Assembly (NCBI GenBank): GCA_011042225.1
Contig: DQXT01000079.1
Coordinates: forward strand, 1-49,115
Origin: Deltaproteobacteria bacterium
Lineage (GTDB): Bacteria; Desulfobacterota; Dissulfuribacteria; Dissulfuribacterales; UBA3076
Direction: 5' to 3'
Length of the DNA: 49,115 nucleotides
Shown here: piece after piece, positions 1 through 9,306 of the stretch
Layout of the letters: each line of letters begins with the position of its first letter
Position numbering within the stretch: the stretch's first letter is position 1
Made by a program: the position numbers and the translations under genes
The notes under the pieces: generated by a model
The model's input: only the letters and a program-made list of their open reading frames with translations
The model's database searches: none
What the model was told of the DNA's origin: nothing

Positions 1-234
1 CAGCCTGTATGGGCTCTACAATAATGGCAGCGGGCTTCTCGAGTCCACTGGATGAATCCGCAAGGGCGTTCTACAGTTCCCGAATGTGGTCAATACCTCC
101 GCCCGGCCCGTTTTCAAAGGGAAGGTGGGGAACATATTCCATTGGCACCCCTGCAGCCCCTCGAAAATAAGCATTTGCCGTGCAGGCCAGAGCGCCCGGT
201 GTCATGCCGTGAAAGCCGCGAATGAAAGTCTTCG
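1..234 (-). pseudogene. Fragment of class III aminotransferase (diaminobutyrate/EctB-DoeD type), interrupted by TAG
   Basis: Read leftwards from about 232, a frame different from the adjoining amidohydrolase gives KTFIRGFHGMTPGAL, then NAYFRGAAGVPMEYVPHLPF, then IDHIREL, a TAG stop, and in the same frame ADSSSGLEKPAAIIVEPIQA at the window edge. Together these match the central part of PLP-dependent class III aminotransferases, and the SSGL-KPAA-IVE block is most like diaminobutyrate:2-oxoglutarate transaminases (EctB, or DoeD of ectoine breakdown). The N-terminal third, including the start, is absent because the amidohydrolase sequence is joined at about 223-232. The TAG at about 70-72 is a second lesion. 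The gene is therefore a remnant; whether more of it lies beyond base 1 cannot be seen. Confidence 0.72.
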
Positions 235-1217
235 GAAGCCATTACCGGAATGGCGATGGACCGGTTTTCCCATTCTTCGCCGAACTCGCGGCACAAGATT
301 TGTCGAAACCGCTCCGCTTCATCAGGATCATTCACAGTTGCCCCGTAGCGTGGAAAAATCTCCACATCAGCCTTAACTCCCCATGCCGGGGCAGTATCTG
401 TTGCAATCTGTGTGATAAGGTTGTTGACAATGTCCCGCATCTCATTGTCAGCGATTCGAATATTGCCTGCCAGAACAGCCTGTGAAGGCGTCACAGTTTC
501 AGCGCTGGGAGCAACAAAACTGGTCACGCTGACCACGACCGCCTGCTGAGGAGGCAGACGGCGGCTGACAATCTGCTGCAATGTCAGAACAATAGCTGAC
601 GCTGCAGCTACCGGGTCCCTGCACATTTCCGGCTGGCTGGCATGACCGCCTTTTCCGGTCACTGTGATACGGAATGTGCCGTTACCCGCCATCACCGAGC
701 CATCCGGGCAGACAGCCTGGCCGAACGGCAATGCTGGCCAGTTATGCCAGCCATAGATAGCATCCACGCTGTCAATGGACCCTTCTTCAATCATGCGAAG
801 AGCCCCGTGACCGCCTTCTTCCGCGGGCTGGAAAATCAGGGTCACTGGCCCCGGCAAATGCATCTCCTGCTGTTTAAGCCACAAGGCAGCCGCAATCAGG
901 GTGGCCGTATGGCCGTCATGTCCGCATGCATGCATGCATCCGTGTGTTTTCGATACCCAGGCCACACCCGTCTCCTCTTCGAGGGGCAAAGCATCAATAT
1001 CGGTCCGGAGCGCAATGGAACGGCCGGAAGCACCTTTAGCAAGCACGGCAATCGTTCCTGTGCGGGCAATCGGCCGCCAGGAGATTTCTGCCCGGGTCAA
1101 TTCCTTGCGAATCCGCGCAGACGTTTGAACCTCGGACCAGTTCAATTCCGGAATGCGATGTAGATCCTGCCTTAAACCAACGGCAGCGTTAATTATTTGT
1201 TTCCAGGGTTTTGTCAT
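114..1217 (-). pseudogene. M20-family amidohydrolase (DoeB2/hippurate-hydrolase-like), C-terminus lost
   Basis: This is a zinc-dependent M20 amidohydrolase that would deacylate an N-acyl amino acid. Visible motifs are HACGHDGHTATL (metal ligands), FQPAEEGGHGA (catalytic and metal Glu) and MASEDF (the late metal-ligand Glu). I chose the ATG at 1217 because family homology begins at TKPWKQII; upstream residues look like read-through. After ASEDF the expected last 50-60 residues are missing and the frame runs into an out-of-frame aminotransferase sequence, ending with an unrelated tail. The enzyme has probably lost function. The aminotransferase fragment and the LysE exporter beside it suggest a former module for acetyl-diaminobutyrate or ectoine catabolism, which is an inference. 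Confidence 0.75.
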
Positions 1218-1384
1218 ATCATTATCAGCTCGTAACCTGGGAAATATTGCCGCACTGATTCCCTGGTCCTCGGGGATTAAAAAATCATTATAGAAAATGT
1301 GTAAAGAAAAGGCGTAACCCAGGATGCCCGGGGCGGGGAAAACCGGACGCACCCGGCACGTGCAGGCCCGAATTGTCATTCGCC

Positions 1385-2002
1385 TTATAGAATTGACAAT
1401 AGTTTCAGCCCGTCATAAAAAAGGACGATTGCCAGTACACATAATGATAAACCAAGAAAACGCATTGTATATATATAAGCATTGCCTGCTAAAAATGATC
1501 TGGACTTACCAACCAATAAAGCTATCACAATTTTTGACCCGACAAGCAGGACATAAAAGCTGCCGATGAAGGCAAAAGGGGCCAGAATGCCATGTTCCAT
1601 TGCCCTGGCTACTGTTGGCGCCCCGACACCAAACCAGAATATATATGGATGGGGATTTAATACGTTGGCTATTATTCCTTTTGTCAATGAGTTGGGCCCG
1701 ATCTCCTGAGGGCTCACTTCCATGCCTTTTGTTCGTATACCCTGGCAGCCTAAATAGAAGACAAAAAAGCCGCCCATACACGAAATAATTCCCAACACAT
1801 TATGAAAACCGGACAGCTTTACCAGTATGAATAAAGTCAAAATGACAATTGGAAAATCAGTAATGAGCGGGGCGAGGGCGATCTTAAGGCCGGCTCTTAT
1901 ATTGTGCTGAAGGGTTTCAGAAATTACCAGGGCAAGCAGTGGTCCCGGGGCAAAACCTGATGACAGACCTAACAGAGATCCTATAACGAGGAAATTCAAC
2001 AT
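1385..2002 (-). CDS. LysE/RhtB-family amino-acid exporter
   Basis: A 205-residue inner-membrane protein that is hydrophobic almost throughout, with about six membrane segments. The N-terminal block GLSSGFAPGPLLALVI matches the signature G-x-x-x-x-x-x-PGP region of LysE/RhtB exporters, and the length is normal for the family. These proteins export basic or neutral amino acids or their analogues. It sits immediately upstream, on the same strand, of the broken amidohydrolase/aminotransferase pair, so it may once have exported an intermediate such as diaminobutyrate; the sequence does not reveal the substrate. The reading frame appears intact. The ribosome-binding site is weak. Confidence 0.85.
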   Translation of the reverse strand: MLNFLVIGSLLGLSSGFAPGPLLALVISETLQHNIRAGLKIALAPLITDFPIVILTLFILVKLSGFHNVLGIISCMGGFFVFYLGCQGIRTKGMEVSPQEIGPNSLTKGIIANVLNPHPYIFWFGVGAPTVARAMEHGILAPFAFIGSFYVLLVGSKIVIALLVGKSRSFLAGNAYIYTMRFLGLSLCVLAIVLFYDGLKLLSIL

Positions 2003-2066
2003 CTTATCTGGCTCTACAATCAGACGTCAATTCAGTAACTTACTATCATACTGTTTTGCAAATTCT

Positions 2067-2087
2067 TTATTCCGCCTGGCGGGATAA
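2067..2087. terminator. Short dyad downstream of dut
   Basis: TTAT-T-CCG pairs with CGG-G-ATAA around a five-base loop, just past the dut stop and before lysE. No clear U-tract follows on either strand, so termination is only a possibility. Confidence 0.25.
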
Positions 2088-2137
2088 AAATCAACGGCAT
2101 GAAGACCTTGCTGTCCTGTTTTCTGTTCAGTGTCCAG

Positions 2138-2644
2138 CTAAATCCCGCTGTGACCAAAACCGCCCTCACCCCTTTCAGTCGCGGGCAGTGAATCCACTTC
2201 CTGCCAGCTTGCCTGCCGGACTCTGGCAAGGATCATCTGGGCAATCCTTTGTCCTCTCTTGATGGTGACAGTCTCGGGTCCGAGATTAATAAGACCGACT
2301 TTTATCTCGCCGCGGTAGTCGGCATCAATAGTGCCGGGTGCGTTAATTACTGTAAGACCATGTTTGATGGCAAGCCCGCTTCGGGGCCTGATCTGGAATT
2401 CATAGCCGTATGGAAGAGCCACGGCAAGGCCTGTGGAAACAAGACCTATTTCCCCTGAATGCAGGTGTATATCGCATTGGATGGCTGCAACCAAATCCAT
2501 GCCTGCTGATTGTCTGGTTGCATATTTGGGGAGAGGCAGATCAACTGCATGGGACAGACGTTTTATCTGTACAACTACAGACAGTCCTTCCTGTAATCTG
2601 ATAGCCAGGGATTCTTTCACATATTGCTCAAGATCTACTTGCAA
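2138..2644 (-). CDS. dut: dUTP diphosphatase (dUTPase)
   Basis: Hydrolyses dUTP to dUMP and pyrophosphate, keeping uracil out of DNA and supplying dTMP synthesis; it acts as a cytosolic homotrimer. All five trimeric-dUTPase motifs are visible in order: [22 protein letters not shown] (uracil pocket and catalytic Asp), RGQRIAQMI and the glycine-rich C-terminal [10 protein letters not shown]. The start is uncertain. The listed TTG at 2644 overlaps the upstream peptidase gene by 17 bases and adds about 25 residues before the usual beginning at VQIKRL; an in-frame GTG lies a little downstream. It is the last gene of the long rimP-to-dut operon, in the same order seen in other delta-proteobacterial genomes. 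Confidence 0.93.
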   Translation of the reverse strand: MQVDLEQYVKESLAIRLQEGLSVVVQIKRLSHAVDLPLPKYATRQSAGMDLVAAIQCDIHLHSGEIGLVSTGLAVALPYGYEFQIRPRSGLAIKHGLTVINAPGTIDADYRGEIKVGLINLGPETVTIKRGQRIAQMILARVRQASWQEVDSLPATERGEGGFGHSGI

Positions 2645-3911
2645 AAAAACTTGCAGGCTCTACATAACTTCCGGTCTCTCCATCCGGGACCGGCCCCAGA
2701 CATACCATGGCAGAGCCTCCGCTCAAACACCGTGTTGCCATCTGCTTTATGTCTTCAGGGGTGACCGCATTAATTTTGCAGATTACCTCATCATAAGAGA
2801 CAAATTTCCCTAGATTTATTTCACTTTTTGCCAAACGCGTCATACGGCTGTCTGTGCTTTCAGCAGAGAGCAACAAACCACCTTTGATGTGATCTCTGGC
2901 AGCATCCAGTTCATCATTGTCAATAGACTTATCTGAGAGCTTTTTTAACTCTCTTTGCATTAGCTCCACTGTCTTGGAAAACTGTTCTTCAGCGATGCCC
3001 GCATAAATCCCCAGCATCCCGGTATCCCGAAACGAAGAGAAAAAGGAATAGACTGAGTAAGCGAAACCCCGTTTTTCCCTTATCTCCTGAAACAGCCGGG
3101 AACTCATAGATCCACCCAGAATGACGTTAAGCAACAGGGCCGGATAGCGTTGAGGGCCCGAGGAACATGGCCCTTCATAACCCATCAGTACGTGAAGCTG
3201 CTCCAGATCTCTTTTGATAAATTGTGCCCCAAGATGAGGTACAGGCCTGGAATAAGACGAATGACCATTGATAGATGCCAGACCTCCAAAAAGTTCATTG
3301 ATTTTGTCAACAAAGGCCTCATGTTCCAGATTCCCCGCCGCAGCGATTAAAACCTTTGGACCTACATAGGCCTTAGCTATAAACTCCTTCAAGGTCTGTG
3401 AATTTATTGTGCTGACGTTTTCCACGGTGCCGAGAATGGACTGTCCAAGGTTGTTTCCAGGCCAGTAAAACTGGTTAAAAAGCTCATGTATCAATTCATC
3501 AGGGGAGTCTTCAAGCATTTTTATTTCTTGCATTATGACCTGGCGTTCTCTGTCGACTTCCTTGTCATCAAATCTGGAATGGAGAAAAATATCAGAGAAT
3601 AAATCCAGTGCCCTATCTAGATGTATATCCAGCACCTTTGCATGGAAACACGTGATTTCTTTGGAAGTAAAGGCATTGGAAAAGCCACCCATCTGGTCAA
3701 AGGCCTTGGCAATATCCAGGGCAGTACGACGTTCAGTACCCTTAAAAATCATATGCTCGATAAAGTGGGAAATACCTCTGTTGCCGGCATCTTCGTCCCT
3801 GGCGCCTATAGTGACCCATAGACCTATTGATACCGATCGGACATTGGGTATGTGCTCGGTGAGCACACGAATGCCGTTTGAAAGGACAGACTTGTTGTAT
3901 TGTTGGTCCAC
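2628..3911 (-). CDS. M16-family zinc peptidase (processing-peptidase/YmxG-like)
   Basis: A 427-residue, two-lobed M16 (pitrilysin/insulinase) peptidase. The inverted zinc motif HFIEH lies at residues 49-53 in a block ending MIFKGT, and the third zinc-ligand Glu is probably E129 within [13 protein letters not shown]. The second lobe carries the usual inactive half with [17 protein letters not shown], matching the R/Y substrate-binding region. No signal peptide is seen, so it is probably cytosolic. Like Bacillus YmxG/MlpA it lies directly downstream of pnp (13-base gap). The substrate is unknown. The family and probable peptidase activity are secure because all metal ligands are present. Confidence 0.93.
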   Translation of the reverse strand: MDQQYNKSVLSNGIRVLTEHIPNVRSVSIGLWVTIGARDEDAGNRGISHFIEHMIFKGTERRTALDIAKAFDQMGGFSNAFTSKEITCFHAKVLDIHLDRALDLFSDIFLHSRFDDKEVDRERQVIMQEIKMLEDSPDELIHELFNQFYWPGNNLGQSILGTVENVSTINSQTLKEFIAKAYVGPKVLIAAAGNLEHEAFVDKINELFGGLASINGHSSYSRPVPHLGAQFIKRDLEQLHVLMGYEGPCSSGPQRYPALLLNVILGGSMSSRLFQEIREKRGFAYSVYSFFSSFRDTGMLGIYAGIAEEQFSKTVELMQRELKKLSDKSIDNDELDAARDHIKGGLLLSAESTDSRMTRLAKSEINLGKFVSYDEVICKINAVTPEDIKQMATRCLSGGSAMVCLGPVPDGETGSYVEPASFFASRS

Positions 3912-3924
3912 TTTTGAACAACTC

Positions 3925-6006
3925 CTAATCGTCGTTCATGGCAGCCTTGCGGCTGAGCTTGATCCTGCCTTGTTGATCTATACCTATGACTTTTACACGG
4001 ACTTCATCACCTTCGGCAAGTACGTCCTTTACATTTTTCACATGCCTGTTTTCCAGTTGGGAAATATGTACCAAGCCATCGGTACCCGGTAGTATCTCAA
4101 CAAACGCACCGAAGTCCATTATCTTTTTTACAGTCCCAAGGTAGATCTCCCCGACCTCGGCCTCTTTTGTGAGATCTTTGATTCTCTTGATAGCATCTTC
4201 TGCTGCTGTCGCTGAAGAGGAGAAGATGTTTACCTCACCTAAATCATTGACGTCTATCTTTACGCCGGTTTCTGCTATTATGCCGCGTATATTCTTCCCT
4301 CCGGGACCGATAAGATCCCGGATCTTTTCTGGATTTATGTTGAGAGTAATGATCTTGGGGGCATACTGCGAAAGGTCTTTTCTGGGATGATCTATCACCT
4401 CTTTCATCTTGGACAAGATAAAGCGTCTTGCATCTTTCGCCTGCATAAGCGCCTTGCCTAAAATATCCCGGCTGATCCCTGGAATCTTGATATCCATCTG
4501 GAGCGCGGCAATACCTTCCTGGGTCCCTGCTACCTTGAAGTCCATATCACCCATGTGGTCTTCATCGCCCAGGATATCCGAGAGTATGATGATGTCGTCA
4601 TTCTCCTTTATAAGACCCATTGCAACCCCTGCCACCATATCACGAATGGGGATGCCTGCATCCATCATGGCAAGTGATCCTCCACAAACAGTAGCCATCG
4701 AGGATGAGCCGTTTGATTCCAAAACATCCGCAACAATACGAATAGTATATGAAAAATCGTCTGCGGGAGGTATTACTCCGGCCAGTGCCCGTTCTGCCAG
4801 TACACCGTGACCGATATCTCTTCGCGCCGGGCCTCTCAACGGCCTGACCTCGCCTACACTGTAAGGGGTAAAATTATAGTGCAGCATAAAGTGTTTATAT
4901 TGTTGTCCTGCCGGGGACTCGATCCTCTGCTCATCTTCAGAGCTGCCGAGAGTCGCCACTGCCAGTACCTGGGTCTCTCCACGCGTAAAGACCGCGGAAC
5001 CGTGAGTGCGGGGAAGTTCTCCCACAGAGCACGAAATCGGCCTGACTTCTTCAAAAGTCCTGCCGTCAATCCGACGCTTTTCGGTGGTAATCAAAGTACG
5101 CATAAGATCTTTTTCAAGGCCCTTCATGCACTCTGATATTTCCTGCTCACGTCCGGGATACTCTGCAGCCAATGCCTCCCATACTTCTGTCTTTAGGCGT
5201 CTTATTCCTTCGCTTCTTTCAACTTTGGAGGGTATCTGTATGGCTACAAGCATCTTCTCCCTGGCAATTTCCCTGATCTTGTTTGTAAAATCAATATCCA
5301 AAACAGGTTCGGGAACAGTTATCTTGGGCTTACCCGACTTTTCAACAAGTTCATCCTGAAGATCGAGTAAAGGCGTCAGAGATTCCTGTCCGAAAAAGAT
5401 GGCATCCAGTACTTCCTGCTCTGAAAGCACCGCGCTCCAGCCCTCTACCATAATTATCGTATTTCTCGTACCGGCAATAATTATATTTAGATCGGAATTC
5501 AACAACTGGGTCCTGGTAGGATTAGCTATGAATCCGCCTTCTACTCTTCCCACTCTAACTCCGGCGATAGGACCTTCAAATGGTATATCTGAGATACAAA
5601 GAGCTGCGGATGCCGCGGTAATGGCAACCACATCAGGATCAACCTCGGCATCCTCAGAAAGCACCGTTGCTATTATCTGGGTATCGAAGGCATATCCCTC
5701 AGGAAATCTGGGCCGAAGGGGACGATCTATAAGTCTTGAAGTCAGAGTTTCTTTCTCACTGGGTCTCCCGATCTCCCTGCGGAAATAATTTCCTGGAATA
5801 CGGCCTGATCCATAAAACCTCTCCTGGTAATCTACCATTAGCGGCAAGTAGTCTATTCCTTCTCTGGTTTTGCCGGAGGTTACTGCTGTCACAAGGACTA
5901 CGGTTTCTCCCAGGCTGGCCAAAACGGCACCGTTGGACTGTTTGGCCAAGCGTCCGGTTTCAAAGGATAAGGCCATGTCATTTATCTGTGTTTTTAATTT
6001 TATCAT
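3925..6006 (-). CDS. pnp: Polyribonucleotide nucleotidyltransferase (PNPase)
   Basis: A phosphorolytic 3'-to-5' exoribonuclease central to mRNA decay. The 693 residues are the usual length. In order they show the first RNase PH core, the all-helical linker, the second (catalytic) PH core with RRDIGHG and the Asp-rich GDEDHMGDMDFKVAG, a KH domain (INPEKIRDLIGPGGKNIRGI) and a C-terminal S1 domain (GTVKKIMDFGAFVEI). It follows rpsO after a 174-base spacer holding a strong AU-rich hairpin, as E. coli rpsO-pnp carries an RNase III-cut hairpin through which PNPase autoregulates. Similar control here is an inference. Confidence 0.98.
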   Translation of the reverse strand: MIKLKTQINDMALSFETGRLAKQSNGAVLASLGETVVLVTAVTSGKTREGIDYLPLMVDYQERFYGSGRIPGNYFRREIGRPSEKETLTSRLIDRPLRPRFPEGYAFDTQIIATVLSEDAEVDPDVVAITAASAALCISDIPFEGPIAGVRVGRVEGGFIANPTRTQLLNSDLNIIIAGTRNTIIMVEGWSAVLSEQEVLDAIFFGQESLTPLLDLQDELVEKSGKPKITVPEPVLDIDFTNKIREIAREKMLVAIQIPSKVERSEGIRRLKTEVWEALAAEYPGREQEISECMKGLEKDLMRTLITTEKRRIDGRTFEEVRPISCSVGELPRTHGSAVFTRGETQVLAVATLGSSEDEQRIESPAGQQYKHFMLHYNFTPYSVGEVRPLRGPARRDIGHGVLAERALAGVIPPADDFSYTIRIVADVLESNGSSSMATVCGGSLAMMDAGIPIRDMVAGVAMGLIKENDDIIILSDILGDEDHMGDMDFKVAGTQEGIAALQMDIKIPGISRDILGKALMQAKDARRFILSKMKEVIDHPRKDLSQYAPKIITLNINPEKIRDLIGPGGKNIRGIIAETGVKIDVNDLGEVNIFSSSATAAEDAIKRIKDLTKEAEVGEIYLGTVKKIMDFGAFVEILPGTDGLVHISQLENRHVKNVKDVLAEGDEVRVKVIGIDQQGRIKLSRKAAMNDD

Positions 6007-6087
6007 GTCTTTTGAAGTCCTGTATCATAAAAAAATCAAAGGTATTATGATTCGGTTAAAAATTTCCGGTTTGAGATGCTGTTTCAA

Positions 6088-6115
6088 TTTTCTAAAATAG
6101 CAAAATTTTAGAAAA
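6088..6115 (-). promoter_or_regulatory. Perfect AU-rich hairpin in the rpsO-pnp spacer
   Basis: TTTTCTAAAAT and ATTTTAGAAAA form an 11-base-pair perfect stem around a six-base loop. In the minus-strand transcript it sits between the rpsO stop and the pnp start, where E. coli has its RNase III/PNPase regulatory hairpin. No clean U-tract follows, so an RNA-processing or attenuating role fits at least as well as termination. Confidence 0.55.
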
Positions 6116-6180
6116 ACCTCGCAACTCCTATTCAGGATATCGAGAATAATTTTATAGGGAACCTTAATAGGCTCATCATG

Positions 6181-6450
6181 TCACTTGCGGATTCCAAGCT
6201 CCTTTATAATTTTCCTATACCGCCCCATATCCTGGTTTTTGAGGTAGTCGAGCAGCCTCCTTCTTTGGCCGACAAGTTTTAACAGGCCTCGCCTTGAGCC
6301 ATGATCCTTTTTGTGGATCTTGAAGTGCTCGGTTAGATAAACAATACGGGAACTCAACAGGGCTATTTGAACCTCAGGGGACCCGGTATCGTTCCCGTGG
6401 GTTTTGAAGCTCTCTATAATTTCTTTCTTGCGTTCTGGATCCAAAGCCAC
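6181..6450 (-). CDS. rpsO: 30S ribosomal protein S15
   Basis: An 89-residue S15, the standard length, binding the central domain of 16S rRNA early in 30S assembly. It is recognised by the family pattern [16 protein letters not shown], then the [18 protein letters not shown] helix. Translation starts at GTG (6450), nine bases after a full AAGGAGG Shine-Dalgarno sequence. It lies between truB and pnp, the order shared by most proteobacteria. Confidence 0.98.
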   Translation of the reverse strand: MALDPERKKEIIESFKTHGNDTGSPEVQIALLSSRIVYLTEHFKIHKKDHGSRRGLLKLVGQRRRLLDYLKNQDMGRYRKIIKELGIRK

Positions 6451-6496
6451 CTATTTTTTCCTCCTTAAATATAACTGCGATTTGATATTTCTTATT

Positions 6497-7486
6497 TTAA
6501 TTTGTAATAGTACATTCCTTTGGCCAAATCTTTATGGGATGAAGTGTTTTATGGCTATCCGACTCCGTCGCCGAGGGCCATGCCACCACTGAAACCAAAT
6601 CTTTTCCCTGCCGGTCTGAACCATTTTTTATGTAAGGCAGTCTGCAAATAAGACGCAGATAAGGTAACTCCATGTCTGATTCATGCAATTGCGATTCCAC
6701 CAACTCCTTGAGCCTGTTTACCAAAATTGGATGTCCATTTCTCAACTCTGCTGCCATATCATTATCTATATCAACGGCGGGTATGTGTGCCAGTGCCTTC
6801 TCAACCGGAACAAGGACATCTAAAAGCCTTTTACTTTTAACAATTTCTTCCAGAGTTTCCATCTTCATGGCATTTTCTATGTTGAAGGGTCCGCTTTTAG
6901 TCCTTCGCAGTCTAGTCACATGACCGCCGCAACCCAGACTTGACCCCAGGTCATGTACTAGTGATCTCACATAAGTACCTTTTGAGCAGTGTACCCTGAA
7001 GTCTACTTCGGGTAACCTCACTTCAAGGATCTCAAAGGAAAATACCTGCACCGGCCTGGATTCCTTTTGGACCATTATTCCTTGACGTGCGAATTTATAA
7101 AGTGGTTTCCCTTTATGCTTTACCGCCGAAAAAGGGGGCGGCGGCTGAAAGAGCCTGCCCGTAAATTCTTTGGCCGCCTTTTGTAAAAAGAGCTGGTCAA
7201 GACTGGGAGGTAAAGCCTTCTGTTCCGTGACTTTGCCGGCTGCATCATAGGTATCGGTGGCTACCCCAAGGAGCATGGTACCTTGATATATCTTGTGCCC
7301 CGACATGATAAACCGGACGATCTTGGTCGCGCGTCCCAGACAAATAGGCAGTACACCCGTGGCAAGTGGATCAAGGGTGCCTGCATGTCCGACTTTTTTG
7401 ACCTTAAGCCTTTCGCGGACTTTCTGAACTATCTGGAAGGACGTTGGTCCGAACGCCTTATCCATTACCAGGATACCATCAAGCAT
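6497..7486 (-). CDS. truB: tRNA pseudouridine(55) synthase
   Basis: Makes the invariant pseudouridine 55 in the T-arm of tRNAs. The catalytic Asp lies in the HAGTLDPLATGVLP motif; further family blocks are the Tyr-containing IYQGTM region, PPPFSAVKHKGKPLY and the GTYVRSLVHDLG segment. The C-terminus is somewhat long and degenerates into a less conserved tail. I prefer ATG 7486 (MLDGILVMDK), where family homology begins, over a start seven codons further upstream; this leaves an eight-base overlap with nrnA. It belongs to the translation operon. Confidence 0.96.
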   Translation of the reverse strand: MLDGILVMDKAFGPTSFQIVQKVRERLKVKKVGHAGTLDPLATGVLPICLGRATKIVRFIMSGHKIYQGTMLLGVATDTYDAAGKVTEQKALPPSLDQLFLQKAAKEFTGRLFQPPPPFSAVKHKGKPLYKFARQGIMVQKESRPVQVFSFEILEVRLPEVDFRVHCSKGTYVRSLVHDLGSSLGCGGHVTRLRRTKSGPFNIENAMKMETLEEIVKSKRLLDVLVPVEKALAHIPAVDIDNDMAAELRNGHPILVNRLKELVESQLHESDMELPYLRLICRLPYIKNGSDRQGKDLVSVVAWPSATESDSHKTLHPIKIWPKECTITN

Positions 7487-8534
7487 CGGCTGTTTCCGAA
7501 CCCTCAAAATTGATCTTTATTTTATCCAGCAGGATTTCTTTAACCTCAGCTGCTGATCCGGTCTTTCGGAAACCTGCTGCATTAAAATGCCCACCGCCTC
7601 CAAATTCTTTTGCCAGCTTTGCCACATTAAAGAATGATTTTGACCTCAGACTGACAGATACCTGCCCGGGATAGACCTCCTTTATGAAAACTGCAACTTC
7701 TACTGTATCTATACACCTAACATGCGCTACAAAGTCATCTGTGTCGTGCTCTGTCGCTCCGCTGATGCGAAACATATCAGGTGTGGCCTGAAGCAGACCT
7801 ATCTTGCCACGCCCCCTTACCTCAATGGTCCTCAATACAAGTCCTAGAAGGTGTTGCCTGCATAAAGAATAATTTTGATAAAGTTGATTCGCAACGGCAT
7901 AGGGATTTGCACCATTTGCTACAAGCTCCCCGGCCATCCGGAAAGCTGTCTCGTTCGTATTACTGTGACGGAAGCATCCGGTGTCCGACAATATGGCAGC
8001 ATAGAGGTTTGTGGCGATATCTTCTGTTATGGGCCATCCCAGTCTTTTGATTACCCAAAGGACTATGGCCCCCGCAGCAAAAATGTCCGGGAATATACAG
8101 TTTATACAATGAGGATATTTTATCCCCTGCTTTTGATCACAGAACGGGACCTGGCTCAAGTGATGATCCAGAATCACAATAAGTGAAGCCTGCTCTATCA
8201 ACCTTTGTGCATGCCTTCCGATCCTGTGAGGTTCATTGCAGTCAAGTATCACCAGAGTAGTTTTTTCAGACAGCGGGTTGGCCACTTCATCTACCAGATA
8301 ATGAGAACCAGGAAGAAATCGAAGTGTATCCGGCACTGGATCTTCCGTGAAAAGGGTCACGTCCCTCCCTGCTTCTTTAAGGGCAAGTCCCAAGCCCAGC
8401 AAAGAGCCCAGGGCATCCCCATCCGGCTTGACATGACATGTTAAAAGGAGAGGGTCGGCTTCGTTAATGGCCTTTACCGCGGCCTTCAGCATCTTAGCTT
8501 GTTCAGGCGAAATTTCACTCACAAGGTCTCTCAA
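7479..8534 (-). CDS. nrnA: DHH-family oligoribonuclease/pAp phosphatase
   Basis: A 351-residue DHH/DHHA1 phosphoesterase that degrades short RNA oligonucleotides and/or 3'-phosphoadenosine 5'-phosphate. Metal-binding motifs appear in order: CHVKPDGDALGS, VILDCNEPHRIG and ILDHH in the DHH domain, and the glycine-rich GGGGHFNAAG in the C-terminal DHHA1 domain. It overlaps rbfA by four bases (ATGA), indicating translational coupling. The nanoRNase role fits an operon devoted to RNA metabolism. The exact substrate preference cannot be read from sequence. Confidence 0.93.
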   Translation of the reverse strand: MRDLVSEISPEQAKMLKAAVKAINEADPLLLTCHVKPDGDALGSLLGLGLALKEAGRDVTLFTEDPVPDTLRFLPGSHYLVDEVANPLSEKTTLVILDCNEPHRIGRHAQRLIEQASLIVILDHHLSQVPFCDQKQGIKYPHCINCIFPDIFAAGAIVLWVIKRLGWPITEDIATNLYAAILSDTGCFRHSNTNETAFRMAGELVANGANPYAVANQLYQNYSLCRQHLLGLVLRTIEVRGRGKIGLLQATPDMFRISGATEHDTDDFVAHVRCIDTVEVAVFIKEVYPGQVSVSLRSKSFFNVAKLAKEFGGGGHFNAAGFRKTGSAAEVKEILLDKIKINFEGSETADA

Positions 8535-8899
8535 CTCTCTGTCTGCTGGCCGTCTTTCACACTGGCGAGGAGCCTTTCTATCTTTTCCTGGTCATCCAGA
8601 CTCCGGTCCAGCTGAAAGTGCAGTTCAGGTATCCGCCTGAGGTCAAGACGGTGTCCCAATGTTCTGCGTATGAAGCCTTTGGCCTTATTCAACCCCTCCA
8701 GCACGGATTTTCCCTCAGATTCACTTCCAAGAACCGAAACAAAAAATCTTGCGTGGCAGAGGTCTTCTGAGACCTTCACCTGCATTATGGTCACCAGCCC
8801 CTGAATTCTTGGATCCTTGATCTCTACAAGCAGCATGTCTGCCATTTCTTTCCTGAGGAGATCCTCTATCCGTCTGGAACGAGGAAACATATGGGGCAT
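8531..8899 (-). CDS. rbfA: Ribosome-binding factor A
   Basis: A small KH-like cold-shock factor that binds the 30S subunit and helps mature the 5' end of 16S rRNA. It begins MPHMFPRSRRIEDLLRKEMADMLL and has the family pattern KDPRIQGLVTI and the ARFFVSVLG strand. I chose ATG 8899 because family homology begins there; a start at 8950 would overlap the DUF503 gene. With this start it is about 122 residues, normal for the family, lies 10 bases after the DUF503 stop and overlaps nrnA by four bases. Confidence 0.95.
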   Translation of the reverse strand: MPHMFPRSRRIEDLLRKEMADMLLVEIKDPRIQGLVTIMQVKVSEDLCHARFFVSVLGSESEGKSVLEGLNKAKGFIRRTLGHRLDLRRIPELHFQLDRSLDDQEKIERLLASVKDGQQTES

Positions 8900-8909
8900 G
8901 ACTGCTTTC

Positions 8910-9203
8910 CTACTTTCCCATGTGAATGATTTCGATTTCTGTATCAACAATTTCTACCAGATACGTCCTTTCAATGAATTCCATAATCTTATCCAGGACG
9001 GAGTTCATTATCGGCTGGCTATTTCCTATTGTGGATATCCCTATCTCCGCCCTCTGCCACACATCGTTCAGTGCTATTTCTGATATAGCTACATTGAAAC
9101 GGCTCCGCACCTGCCCGATTAAACTCTTGACAACACGCCGTTTTCCTTTTAGCGAATGGTTTCCAGGCAGTTTTACTCTGAGCCTGATTATCCCCACGAT
9201 CAT
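8910..9203 (-). CDS. DUF503 (YlxP-like) protein
   Basis: A 97-residue protein of the DUF503/YlxP family, recognised by the conserved start of a ferredoxin-like fold (MIVGIIRLRVKLPGNHSLKGKR), the RSRFNVAISEI strand and the DVWQRAEIG block. YlxP is encoded between infB and rbfA in many bacteria, exactly the position here. Its molecular function is not established; ribosome or translation-linked roles are suggested only by position. Confidence 0.93.
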   Translation of the reverse strand: MIVGIIRLRVKLPGNHSLKGKRRVVKSLIGQVRSRFNVAISEIALNDVWQRAEIGISTIGNSQPIMNSVLDKIMEFIERTYLVEIVDTEIEIIHMGK

Positions 9204-9306
9204 TCATCGTCATCCTTCATTCGCCTGTTAGCACTTTCCTTAAAAAAGCACACTATCGACTTGAATAAGGACGCTGAAACTTGAAAAACAAAATTAGGCA
9301 ACACAT

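Noticed and set aside
70-72. In-frame TAG in the aminotransferase read as pyrrolysine
   Set aside because: The gene is already truncated at its 5' side, the position is not an active-site residue, and no Pyl machinery is visible; a nonsense mutation is simpler.
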